Positions 1 through 7,557 of a stretch of 64,000 nt of DNA are shown here, one piece after another. Every line of letters starts with the position of its first letter. Within the stretch, counting starts at the first letter, position 1. Below the pieces are notes generated by a model, which was given only the letters and a program-made list of their open reading frames with translations, was not told the origin of the DNA and searched no databases. Origin of the DNA: Paenibacillus tundrae. GTDB taxonomy: Bacteria; Bacillota; Bacilli; Paenibacillales; Paenibacillaceae. The position numbers were made by a program, and so were the translations under genes. Location of the stretch: contig NZ_CP145605.1 in the NCBI RefSeq assembly GCF_036884255.1, positions 6,075,001-6,139,000 of the forward strand, read 5' to 3'.

Positions 1-114
1 CACAATGGATGCATGATAAATTTTGTTCATAAATAAGAATAATTATTTCATATTGGTGAACTTTCAGTTTTGAAAATAGAATCTACTCATTTCTTACCAA
101 GGTGGTGTTTTTCA

Positions 115-789
115 ATGCAATCAACGTATATTCATGAAGTCCGTCTTCCTGCTCATTACAATGCAGATCAACAATATCCCGTCATCTTCGCTCTGCACGG
201 CATGGGGTCAGATGAACAAGATATGCTCCGTTTGATGGAGCCCTTGCAGTCTGATTTTATTATCGTGGCGGTGCGTGGGCCGATCGTTCAAGGTGGCGGT
301 TATGCATTTTTTCAGATCAAGAGCATTGGCAATCCAATCCGTGAATTATATGATGCGTCCGTTGAAGGACTACAGCAATTAATAGTTGAACTGTCCTCCA
401 AGTATGCTATTGACCCTTCGAGACGTTATATTGCCGGGTTCAGCCAAGGCGCTATTATGGCGATGACTCTTGCCCTCGTGATGGGAGATGCCATCAAAGG
501 CATTGTCGCGATGAGTGGTTATCTACCGCAATTTGTGAAAAGCGAATACACGCTTCAACCGAATCCAGCATTATCTGCGTTTATCTCCCATGGTGATCAG
601 GATCATCTATTCCCACTGCAGTTGGGTGAAGATAATGCGAATTTCTTCCGTCAATATACCGATCACGTCACCTACGTACCTTATCACGGCGGTCATCATG
701 TGACTCCCGAGCTATACCAACAATTCCAACACTTCCTTCGGACAGATGCGATCCTGCTAACCGAAGAACCGAAAGGACTGAATTCATAA
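115..789 (+). CDS. Alpha/beta hydrolase (carboxylesterase/phospholipase type)
   Basis: A cytoplasmic serine hydrolase of the small carboxylesterase/phospholipase family, about 224 residues. The nucleophile elbow GFSQGA, a later HGDQDHLFP segment (acid) and GGHHV (histidine) supply the catalytic triad, and LHGMGSDEQD near the N terminus forms the oxyanion-hole region. An in-frame TTG lies at 70, but the ATG at 115 is preceded by AAGGTGG and begins the conserved part, so I start there. The stop overlaps the start of the dioxygenase gene by one base, so the two are translationally coupled. Family and pairing recall MhqD-type esterases that travel with ring-cleaving dioxygenases in quinone detoxification. 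That role is inference; the natural substrate is unknown. Confidence 0.85.
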   Translation: MQSTYIHEVRLPAHYNADQQYPVIFALHGMGSDEQDMLRLMEPLQSDFIIVAVRGPIVQGGGYAFFQIKSIGNPIRELYDASVEGLQQLIVELSSKYAIDPSRRYIAGFSQGAIMAMTLALVMGDAIKGIVAMSGYLPQFVKSEYTLQPNPALSAFISHGDQDHLFPLQLGEDNANFFRQYTDHVTYVPYHGGHHVTPELYQQFQHFLRTDAILLTEEPKGLNS

Positions 790-1559
790 TGATGCCATCT
801 CTATTTATTGCACACGGTGCCCCGTCCCTTGCATTGGAGGAAAATGCATACACTGAATTTTTGCAGGAACTCGGACAAACGCTACCTAAACCTAAAGCGA
901 TCGTTTTGTTCTCCGCTCACTGGGAAGCAACGACGCAACAAGTCTCTTCTGTCGCGGAGTATGAGACAATTTATGATTTTGGCGGATTCCAGCCTGAATT
1001 GTATCAGATCAAATATCCTGCTCAGGGACATGCTGAGACCACCGCTGAGGTTGAACGTCTATTCACGGAAGCCGGAATACCGGTGCAGACAGATGATGTA
1101 CGCGGATTGGATCACGGGGCATGGGTTGTGCTTCGTCTGCTCTACCCCGAAGCCGACATTCCTGTTGTCACTTTATCTGTAAACCGATATCTGACAGGAC
1201 AACAACAGTATCAGGTAGGACAAGCACTCGGTTCCTTGCGCGAGCAAGATGTTCTTGTTATTGGCAGCGGCGGAACTGTGCATAATCTCCGTCGTCTAAA
1301 CTGGGGCAGCAACGAAATAGACCCTTGGGCGCTGGAGTTCGACAATTGGTTACAGGACAAATTGGAGAACTGGGATACCGAGTCTCTGTTTGCCTACGAT
1401 ACACTTGCTCCTTCTGCGCAAGCAGCCGTGCCTACACCAGAACACTTCGTACCTTTGCTACTTGCAATGGGTGCTGGGGATCGCAACAAGCAGGCGACCT
1501 TGATGTTCAAAGCCTATCAGCTGGGCAATCTAAGTCTGTCCTGTTGGAAGTTTGATTAA
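789..1559 (+). CDS. DODA-type extradiol aromatic ring-opening dioxygenase
   Basis: A LigB/DODA (YgiD-like) non-heme metal dioxygenase of 256 residues, the normal length. The metal-site histidines are visible: FIAHGAPSL near residue 8, FSAHWE near 42-47, LDHGAWVVLRLLYP near 107-120 and GGTVHNL near 160. Such enzymes cleave catechol-like rings, including 4,5-extradiol cleavage of DOPA, using Fe(II) or Zn. The start ATG shares its A with the stop of the upstream esterase, and a second ATG follows at once, so either could be used. An intrinsic terminator follows about 30 bp after the stop, so the two-gene operon ends here. The actual aromatic substrate cannot be read from sequence. Confidence 0.88.
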   Translation: MMPSLFIAHGAPSLALEENAYTEFLQELGQTLPKPKAIVLFSAHWEATTQQVSSVAEYETIYDFGGFQPELYQIKYPAQGHAETTAEVERLFTEAGIPVQTDDVRGLDHGAWVVLRLLYPEADIPVVTLSVNRYLTGQQQYQVGQALGSLREQDVLVIGSGGTVHNLRRLNWGSNEIDPWALEFDNWLQDKLENWDTESLFAYDTLAPSAQAAVPTPEHFVPLLLAMGAGDRNKQATLMFKAYQLGNLSLSCWKFD

Positions 1560-1590
1560 ATCATTGGATCGAAAAGGATATGAATAAAAT

Positions 1591-1633
1591 AAAGCGTGAG
1601 CACAGGTATCTTCCCTGTCGCTCACGCTTTTTT
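1591..1633 (+). terminator. Rho-independent terminator after the dioxygenase
   Basis: An 11-bp perfect stem, AAAGCGTGAGC with GCTCACGCTTT, encloses a short inner ACAGG/CCTGT hairpin and is followed by T's. It ends the esterase-dioxygenase operon. Confidence 0.9.
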
Positions 1634-1695
1634 GGGTTGTTACGGGTGCTAAAACCTGAGACCAATGTAGCATATAGACAAGGACTCGCGATTCT

Positions 1696-1725
1696 TGTGA
1701 GACGTTCCGGATTATACCTATAATC
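1696..1725 (+). promoter_or_regulatory. SigA-type promoter of the SMI1/KNR4 gene
   Basis: TTGTGA at 1696-1701 and TATAAT at 1720-1725 are separated by 18 bp. The start codon of the next gene lies about 75 bp downstream. No operator-like palindrome is obvious. Confidence 0.55.
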
Positions 1726-1801
1726 TGAGGTGAAATCAGACGAGGCTTATTTTGTACATCATTCACTGCTTGGTTCTCAATAGTTCACTGGAGGGATTGG
1801 C

Positions 1802-2398
1802 ATGTCGGAACAACGAATATATGCATTGATGGACGAGCTTGATGCTATGTTGGATGAGAAAGTACAGGATGAGGAAAATGAAGAGCTACTTGCCGCCTAT
1901 CGTGAGCTAGACGGTGTCACAGACGAACAGTTGGATGCATTCGAGCAGGAATATGGTGTGCGTTTGCCCGCGGATTTTCGTGCATTTTACAAACGCAAAA
2001 ATGGGAGTGGTTATGGCTTTCATATCCTATATCCTACCGATGCTGAAGGCAGCCAAGACACCGCATTTTATCTATTATCGCTAGAGAAGATTCACAGAGA
2101 GCAAGCCACGGTTGTAGAGAATAAGCTGGAAGACTTCTACACTGCTGAGGAGATGAGCACACTGGATGCCCGAATCAAGCCTTATCTGTTTCAAAAGAAA
2201 TGGGTTACCTTCGGGATGTTGGGAGGCGGTTCATTATATCTAATGTTCGATTTCGATCCAACCACAGAAGGGACATATGGACAGATCATTATGTACAAGC
2301 ATGACCCCGACTTTATCTATTATGTGGCTGGCACATTTACAGAGCTTTTGGAGCAATCCAACAAGAATTTACGCGCCTTGGACGCGATTGAATACTGA
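1802..2398 (+). CDS. SMI1/KNR4 family protein
   Basis: A 198-residue acidic soluble protein. After an N-terminal helical stretch rich in Glu/Asp (residues 1-45) comes a SMI1/KNR4 (SUKH) fold signature: EQEYGVRLPADFRAFYKRKNGSGYGFHIL, then LLSLEKIHR, WVTFGMLGGGSLYLMFDFDP and YGQIIMYKHDPDFIYYVAGTFTELL. The start ATG follows TGGAGGGATTGGC. SUKH proteins are often immunity proteins against contact-dependent or polymorphic toxins, but many are solitary. No toxin gene is adjacent and the gene stands alone between its own promoter and the cation transporter gene, so I assign family only. Confidence 0.85.
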   Translation: MSEQRIYALMDELDAMLDEKVQDEENEELLAAYRELDGVTDEQLDAFEQEYGVRLPADFRAFYKRKNGSGYGFHILYPTDAEGSQDTAFYLLSLEKIHREQATVVENKLEDFYTAEEMSTLDARIKPYLFQKKWVTFGMLGGGSLYLMFDFDPTTEGTYGQIIMYKHDPDFIYYVAGTFTELLEQSNKNLRALDAIEY

Positions 2399-2602
2399 AG
2401 GAATACTAAAGTTATACACTATTTCAAAACACACCCTCCTGTCTTCGAATGCTGAGGCTACCCCGTTGATGATATGACCTTTTTTGCATAATGCTGGGAT
2501 ATGTAAAGACGGTTATAATAACATTTAGTGGGAATGCACATGCTATCCAGATCGGGACTGTCTTTCTACACCTATCACATATTTCTGGGAGGAACTTTCG
2601 AA

Positions 2603-3607
2603 GTGGCTGAACAACCGAAGTCTGAGAGCTTCATGTCTCTCGTCAAAAAAGGAAACACATCCTCTGCCGTAGCCATGGCGGGTAATGCAGTACTTGCTCT
2701 GTGCAAAGGAGGAGCCTTCCTATTCAGTGGTAGTGGTGCCATGTTCGCCTCGGCGATGCACTCTTTGGCTGACGCGATTAACCAGGGGTTTGTATTTGTC
2801 GGAAGTGTATTGTCTGAGAAAAAACCAACTCCACGATTCCCTACAGGATTCGGGCGTGTCATTAACATTTTCTGCATGATCGCCGTTATCGTGGTCACCA
2901 TCATGGCCTATGAAACAATTCACGAGGGTATTCATTTGTTGCAGCATCCGGTTGGTCATACCGGTGGCTTATGGATTAACATCGGTGTACTCGTATTAAA
3001 CATCTTGATTGACGGAGCCATTCTGATCAAAGCGATGAAGGAAATCCTGAAAGAAGCGCGTGCACCCAAAGCATCAGGATTCGGACTGGTACCTGCCGCC
3101 ATCAAAAACGTAGGTCGCGCTGCACCACCAACACGTCTCGTATTCTACGAAGATGTGGTGGCAGTACTTGGGGCAACGCTTGCCCTGATCTCAGTTGTGG
3201 TCATTGCGCTGACCAACTTCGCGCTGCTCGACGGCATCGTAACTACGCTCATTGGTTGTCTCATGATCGCAGTAGCCTTCCGAGTCGGTTATGACAATAT
3301 GATCGGACTCATCGGTGTAGCTGCTCCGCAGGATATTGAGGATAAAGTATCCCAGACCATTCTCGCAGATACCCATGTGGCTGATATCCAAATGATGCGC
3401 ATCATTCAGGAAGGTCGCTATTATCATGTAGAAGGTCTGATTGAGTTAACTAAAGGGCTATCCCTCGCAGATGCGGATGATATCAAATTCCGTATTCAGG
3501 AGAAACTGATGACCAACCCGGACATTGCCGATGCAGCGATCTCCATTATTGAGGATGACGGCGTAAATAGCTGGGGCAAGAAACATGCTGACATATCACA
3601 AAAATAG
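2603..3607 (+). CDS. Cation diffusion facilitator family transporter
   Basis: An inner-membrane metal/proton antiporter-like protein of about 334 residues. After a short cytoplasmic head come hydrophobic segments: AVAMAGNAVLALCKGGAFLFSGSGAMFASAMHSLADAINQG carries the TM2 metal motif HSLAD. The TM5 region VVIALTNFALLDGIVTTLIG keeps the Asp but has Phe where most family members have the partner His, so the metal site may differ. The C-terminal soluble domain (DIEDKVSQTIL to the end) is the usual ferredoxin-like cytoplasmic domain. I choose GTG at 2603 because GGGAGGA precedes it; ATG at 2528 has no ribosome site. The metal is not predictable here. Confidence 0.85.
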   Translation: MAEQPKSESFMSLVKKGNTSSAVAMAGNAVLALCKGGAFLFSGSGAMFASAMHSLADAINQGFVFVGSVLSEKKPTPRFPTGFGRVINIFCMIAVIVVTIMAYETIHEGIHLLQHPVGHTGGLWINIGVLVLNILIDGAILIKAMKEILKEARAPKASGFGLVPAAIKNVGRAAPPTRLVFYEDVVAVLGATLALISVVVIALTNFALLDGIVTTLIGCLMIAVAFRVGYDNMIGLIGVAAPQDIEDKVSQTILADTHVADIQMMRIIQEGRYYHVEGLIELTKGLSLADADDIKFRIQEKLMTNPDIADAAISIIEDDGVNSWGKKHADISQK

Positions 3608-3656
3608 ACTCGACCTACCTGTAGAACCTACTGGTAAATCATATGGATGAGAACGC

Positions 3657-3686
3657 AGAACCTAGACTTAAGTCTAGGTTCTTTTT
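3657..3686 (+). terminator. Terminator after the cation transporter gene
   Basis: AGAACCTAGAC and GTCTAGGTTCT form an almost loop-less perfect palindrome followed by TTTTT. It sits 50 bp after the stop of the transporter. Confidence 0.9.
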
Positions 3687-3784
3687 AACGCCAAGGACTG
3701 AGGTTATTCTCTTCCAATTCATGGTATGCTGTGTATATTGAAATGACAACGTTCGTAAAACGAAGAGAAAGGGAGAACACTACG

Positions 3785-4285
3785 ATGGCAAAACGTGCAA
3801 TCTTTGCGCCTGTCCTCATCCTGCTAGGTGTGTATTTAATTCTGAACCAGGGAGGTTCAGTTGGTCCAGGGATGATCTTCGCCACATTCTGGCCCACATT
3901 ATTCATTATTCCACTGGGATTATTCTTCCACTGGCTCTACTTCTCTATGATCGGCCGAGGGGTTGGCCTGCTCGTTCCCGGCGGTATTTTGCTCACTACA
4001 GGTATTGTGTGCCAAATCGCGATGCTGTTTGATAACTGGGGAACGATGTGGCCTGGCTTTATTCTTGCGGTAGCTGTGGGTCTGTTCGAATTGTATTGGT
4101 TCGGTGGACGTAACAAATGGTTGTTGATTCCGATCAACATTCTGACCGTGCTCTTCTTGCTGTTCTTCGCGGTAATGTCGATTGGCTCGATGTTAAACAG
4201 CATGTCCTTCTTCCAGCCTATTGTAGCGATTGTGCTAATTATGGGCGGGGCATGGCTCATCGTGGGTCGCAAAAAGCACATGTAA
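3785..4285 (+). CDS. Small polytopic membrane protein (LiaI/LiaF-type TM region)
   Basis: A 166-residue integral membrane protein with five or six hydrophobic segments (roughly residues 7-25, 29-50, 56-75, 82-98, 108-130 and 140-158) and a short basic C terminus, GRKKHM. The pattern of Gly-rich membrane hairpins resembles the transmembrane region of LiaI/LiaF-like envelope-stress proteins (DUF5668-like). It has no catalytic motif and no soluble LiaF C-terminal domain. ATG at 3785 follows AAAGGGAGAACACTACG; an upstream ATG at 3731 lacks a ribosome site. It stands alone between a terminator and a repeat-rich gap. Function unknown. Confidence 0.65.
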   Translation: MAKRAIFAPVLILLGVYLILNQGGSVGPGMIFATFWPTLFIIPLGLFFHWLYFSMIGRGVGLLVPGGILLTTGIVCQIAMLFDNWGTMWPGFILAVAVGLFELYWFGGRNKWLLIPINILTVLFLLFFAVMSIGSMLNSMSFFQPIVAIVLIMGGAWLIVGRKKHM

Positions 4286-4292
4286 TGACGCA

Positions 4293-4480
4293 ATATAATC
4301 TGATTGGTGGGATCACACAAGCCACTCCGAAGTCAGAACAACTTACGATCGCTGCTATCCCCAGATTTTCTTGATTCCCTTATGTAAAGGGTAAAATCCG
4401 GGGATAAAGGCGAGCGCTTCGCTTCTCCAGTTTGTTCTGCCTTCTCCGTTAACGTGTGATCTTCAGTATCATCTTATATA
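4293..4480. repeat. Palindromic intergenic element, copy 1 (short form)
   Basis: One of six related elements in the window. Outer arms pair: ATATAATCTGAT..GATCACAC..CTCCGAAGTCAGAACAAC on the left against the reverse complement of GTTTGTTCTG..CTTCTCCGTTAACGTGTGATC..ATCTTATAT on the right. The shared core runs CGATCGCTG.TATCCCCAGATTTT through AAAGGG..AATCCGGGGATA and GGCGAGCGCTTCGCTTCTCC. It lacks the roughly 38-bp side hairpin found in copies 2, 4 and 6. It lies in the gene-free gap between the membrane protein and potD. Confidence 0.85.
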
Positions 4481-4523
4481 GGGCACTTCCATTCGCTATT
4501 AGCTCTAGAAGTAGGGTAAGGAA

Positions 4524-4573
4524 AAAACGAAAGATCCCCTGAACTTATTATCGTTCAGGGGATCTTTCGTTTT
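4524..4573. terminator. Bidirectional terminator of the pot operon side
   Basis: A 21-bp perfect stem (AAAACGAAAGATCCCCTGAAC and its complement) with an 8-nt loop, flanked by A's on one side and T's on the other. It can end transcription from both directions. The pot operon, converging from the right, ends 300 bp away, so its use by that operon is likely but not certain. Confidence 0.8.
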
Positions 4574-4579
4574 GGAGTG

Positions 4580-4640
4580 TTGCAGGTGAGCGTTCTGCAA
4601 CGTTTGTATGGCGGAGTATGGATACTCGTCATACAAGCGT
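4580..4640. repeat. Two consecutive hairpins
   Basis: GTTGCAG..CTGCAAC (about 4580-4601) is followed by a longer quasi-palindrome, AACGTTTGTATGGCGGAGTAT with ATACTCGTCATACAAGCGTT (about 4600-4640), separated by only two bases. No T-run follows, so these are not ordinary terminators. Function unknown. Confidence 0.6.
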
Positions 4641-4670
4641 TGACGAGATGTAGCTCTTTGTTTTGAAAGC

Positions 4671-4813
4671 TAACGAACCGTAGACACGCTATTGACTGCA
4701 TTTCACACCTTTTTGAATTTTAACGAATCTCAGCATCGTTATTTATGATAATTAGAGTTACTTTTGACGTTTTGCCCTCTTATTTCGCGGAATAGCGTCG
4801 CTGAAGTTCGTTA
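4671..4813. repeat. Three 23-nt TAACGAA...CGCTATT repeats
   Basis: Unit A (4671-4693) and unit B (4721-4743) are on the plus strand and unit C (4791-4813) is on the minus strand. All are 23 nt and fit TAACGAA-yytcagcrw-CGyTATT. B and C face each other with AT-rich sequence between. I find no further clear copies in the window. Nothing else coding-like is seen from 4286 to 4872. Confidence 0.7.
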
Positions 4814-4872
4814 GAATTCATCATCCCTGCAAATCAGCCCAATAAGGTGTGGTGGATTCTTTAGCACGTTGG

Positions 4873-5946
4873 CTATTTGCTATGCATTTTAAACTCCAGG
4901 AATAAGTCGTTGTAATGCGAGAGCATTTTTTTGCCCAAATTATCGTACACTTCAAGCTTACCTGTCAGCGTCTCATCGGGATAAAAGCGTTCATCCTCGG
5001 TGATGTCCTCAGGCAATAGCGCTAATGCAGCGGCATTCGGGGTGGAATACCCCACGTACTCCGCATTACGAGCAGCGTGATCTGGATCTAACATGAAATT
5101 GATAAACTGATGCGCTCCCTCAACATTTCGTGCAGTGGTAGGAATGACCATGTTATCAAACCATAGATTCGAGCCTTCCTCTGGCACCATATAATCCAGT
5201 TTGTCGTTCTCATCCATAATCTCAGACGCGTCTCCAGACCAGACGAGCCCAACTGCTGCTTCCTCGTTGGCGAGCAACATTTTGATCTCATCTCCGACAA
5301 TTGCTCTGACGTTAGGCGTTAATGTAGACAGCTTCGCGAGTGCCTCTTGCAGGTGATCCTCATTGGTATCATTCAGGGAATAACCCAGGCTGTTAAGCCC
5401 CATTCCCATGACTTCACGAGCACCGTCGAGTAAGAGAATCTGATTCTTCAAGCGAGGATCCCACAGATCGTTCCAGCTCTCAAATGTCAGCCCATCGACC
5501 AGTTCCGGGTTGAACACAACACCTACCGTTCCCCAGAAATAAGGAATAGAGAACTTGTTGTCTTCGTCAAACGACAGGTTCATGAACCGGGCGTCAATAT
5601 TCTTCAAATTAGGCAGTTTGCTATGATCCAAGGCAACGAGCAGGTTCTCTTCTTTCATTTTGCTAATCGCATACTCGGAAGGAATCGCCACATCGAACGT
5701 GGTTCCCCCCTGCTCAATCTTGGTCAGCATCGCTTCATTGGAGTCAAACGTCTGGTAGATGACCTTCATGCCTGTCTCTTCCTCAAACTCCGTCAGCAGA
5801 TCTGGATCAATATAATCGCCCCAGTTATAGATGGTCAGCGTATTGCCGCCAGAATAGCCTTGGCTCTTGTTCAGATAAGACGTTAGGATCATCAAGGCAA
5901 AGGCCGCCACAAAGACAAGTGCAAATGTCCGTACCAATTGCTTCAT
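4873..5946 (-). CDS. potD: Polyamine ABC transporter substrate-binding protein
   Basis: Extracytoplasmic binding protein of a spermidine/putrescine importer, 357 residues. After a hydrophobic N terminus (residues about 7-23) the mature part begins LTIYNWGDYIDPDLLTEFEEETGMKVIYQTFDSNEAM, a typical PotD/PotF opening. It also has the family segments IPYFWGTVGVVFNPE and GLVWSGDASEIM. The signal segment has no lipobox cysteine (sequence ALMILTSYLNKS), so it may stay as an uncleaved membrane anchor rather than a lipoprotein, unusual for a Gram-positive binding protein. It is the last gene of potABCD, and its start overlaps the potC stop by four bases. Confidence 0.92.
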   Translation of the reverse strand: MKQLVRTFALVFVAAFALMILTSYLNKSQGYSGGNTLTIYNWGDYIDPDLLTEFEEETGMKVIYQTFDSNEAMLTKIEQGGTTFDVAIPSEYAISKMKEENLLVALDHSKLPNLKNIDARFMNLSFDEDNKFSIPYFWGTVGVVFNPELVDGLTFESWNDLWDPRLKNQILLLDGAREVMGMGLNSLGYSLNDTNEDHLQEALAKLSTLTPNVRAIVGDEIKMLLANEEAAVGLVWSGDASEIMDENDKLDYMVPEEGSNLWFDNMVIPTTARNVEGAHQFINFMLDPDHAARNAEYVGYSTPNAAALALLPEDITEDERFYPDETLTGKLEVYDNLGKKMLSHYNDLFLEFKMHSK

Positions 5947-6749
5947 GGACGTAGCCCCCTTCCAGCAGGTGTCCGTGCCGCGCGGCGATTAATGAAGTAG
6001 TAGCCCACAACAAGCAGTACCGTCAGCAGGAACAACAGTGTGGACAATGCATTGATGGACAAAGATACACCTTGGCGTGCCCGTGAATAGATCTCTACGG
6101 AGAGCGTAGAGTAGCCGTTTCCTGTGACGAAGAAGGTTACCGCAAAATCATCTAGTGAATAGGTTAGTGCCATGAAAAATCCAGCAAATATGCCTGGCTT
6201 CACATACGGCAGTACCACACGCGTTAGGATCTGCCACGATCCTGCCCCAAGGTCACGCGCCGCATCCATCAAGGTTGGGCTCATCTCCTGTAGTTTCGGC
6301 AGCACCATAATAACGACGATCGGTACACTAAAAGCAATATGAGATAGCAGAACTGATGTAAAACCCAGCTTAATGCCAATCATCGTAAACAGAATGAGGA
6401 ACGACGCACCGATAATGACATCGGGACTGACGATCAGTACGTTATTCAGTGATAACAAGGTACTCTTTGTTCGTTTGCGGCGTACATGGTAGATGGCGAG
6501 CGCACCCGCCACACCCAGCATTGTAGAAATGGCCGAGGATAACAGCGCAATAACAAAGGTATTCAAAACGATAATGAGCAGGCGTGTATCCGCAAATACT
6601 TCCCTATACCACTCCAATGTAAATCCTTCAAAGCTTCGCATATGGCCGCCACTATTAAAGGAATAGAAGATCAGGTACGCGATCGGTGCGTATAGGATGG
6701 CAAATACAACAGCCAGATAGACATTAGACAGTTTTCCGTTTCTTCCCAT
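5943..6749 (-). CDS. potC: Polyamine ABC transporter permease PotC
   Basis: Second membrane subunit, 268 residues, with six predicted membrane helices. The cytoplasmic EAA loop that contacts PotA is visible as LMDAARDLGAGSWQILTRVVLPYVKPGI (residues about 170-197). The start overlaps the end of potB by 26 bp and the stop overlaps potD, as expected of a tightly coupled operon. The length and helix pattern match the PotC/PotI branch rather than PotB. Confidence 0.92.
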   Translation of the reverse strand: MGRNGKLSNVYLAVVFAILYAPIAYLIFYSFNSGGHMRSFEGFTLEWYREVFADTRLLIIVLNTFVIALLSSAISTMLGVAGALAIYHVRRKRTKSTLLSLNNVLIVSPDVIIGASFLILFTMIGIKLGFTSVLLSHIAFSVPIVVIMVLPKLQEMSPTLMDAARDLGAGSWQILTRVVLPYVKPGIFAGFFMALTYSLDDFAVTFFVTGNGYSTLSVEIYSRARQGVSLSINALSTLLFLLTVLLVVGYYFINRRAARTPAGRGLRP

Positions 6750-7557
6750 GACGCACCTCCTTATTCCCTGATCCAGTTAAAAACATAATGAGAGCCATCG
6801 CGATAATCAAAAAGACCGCAATGGTCGAACCCATTCCCCAGTCTTGGGTAACGAGAAAATGTTGCTCAATCGCTGTCCCCAGCGTAATCACCCGGTTCCC
6901 CGCTATCAGGCGGGTAATCATGAACAGGGACAATGCCGGGATAAATACAGCCTGGCAGCCCGATTTCACACCGCTAAGTGTCAACGGGAAGATGACCCTA
7001 CGGAAGGTCAGCCATGAAGAAGCACCTAGATCCCGCGCTGCATAGATCAGTGATGGGTTCATCTCTTCCAGTGCGTTGAAGATCGGCAAGATCATGAACG
7101 GAATGAAAATGTACACCGATACAAAGATAAAACTAAAATCGGTAAACAAGATCTGCTGTGACCCAATGCCAATAACCTCCAGCAAGGAATTGGTTAGACC
7201 ATATGTACCAAACAAACCGATGAACGCATAGGCTTTTAACAACAGGTTAATCCAGCTTGGCAAAATAATGAGCAGCAGCCAGAGCTGCTTATGCTTCGTC
7301 CGAGTTAGCAGATACGCCGTCGGATATGAGATCAAGAGAGAGAATACGGTAATGAGCAGTGCGTACCAGAATGAACTGAGCGTCATCTGCATATATACCG
7401 GCGTGAAGAAGCGGGCATAATTGCCCAGCGTAAAGTTCCCCTCCACATCGAAGAACGAATAATAGACAACGAGCAATACCGGGGCGACAACGAACAACAC
7501 CATCCATAGCACATATGGAATCAGATACGCATTGCGTGCACTCGCCTTAGTCTGCAT
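6724..7557 (-). CDS. potB: Polyamine ABC transporter permease PotB
   Basis: First membrane subunit, 277 residues, beginning with a basic head and a strong TM1 (YLIPYVLWMVLFVVAPVLLVVYYSFF). The EAA loop reads LIYAARDLGASSWLTFRRVIFPLTLSG. Its start overlaps the end of potA by 11 bp and its end overlaps potC. It pairs with PotC to form the membrane channel. Confidence 0.92.
   Translation of the reverse strand: MQTKASARNAYLIPYVLWMVLFVVAPVLLVVYYSFFDVEGNFTLGNYARFFTPVYMQMTLSSFWYALLITVFSLLISYPTAYLLTRTKHKQLWLLLIILPSWINLLLKAYAFIGLFGTYGLTNSLLEVIGIGSQQILFTDFSFIFVSVYIFIPFMILPIFNALEEMNPSLIYAARDLGASSWLTFRRVIFPLTLSGVKSGCQAVFIPALSLFMITRLIAGNRVITLGTAIEQHFLVTQDWGMGSTIAVFLIIAMALIMFLTGSGNKEVRHGKKRKTV

Noticed and set aside
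1530..1766. 78-residue minus-strand frame
   Set aside because: It runs through a terminator and promoter region, has no ribosome site and no recognisable domain.
1802..2398. SMI1/KNR4 protein as part of a toxin-immunity locus
   Set aside because: No toxin-like or secreted polymorphic gene lies beside it, so only the family call is made.
4671..4813. A CRISPR array from the 23-nt units
   Set aside because: Only three units, one is inverted, spacing is 50 and 70 nt and no cas genes are present.
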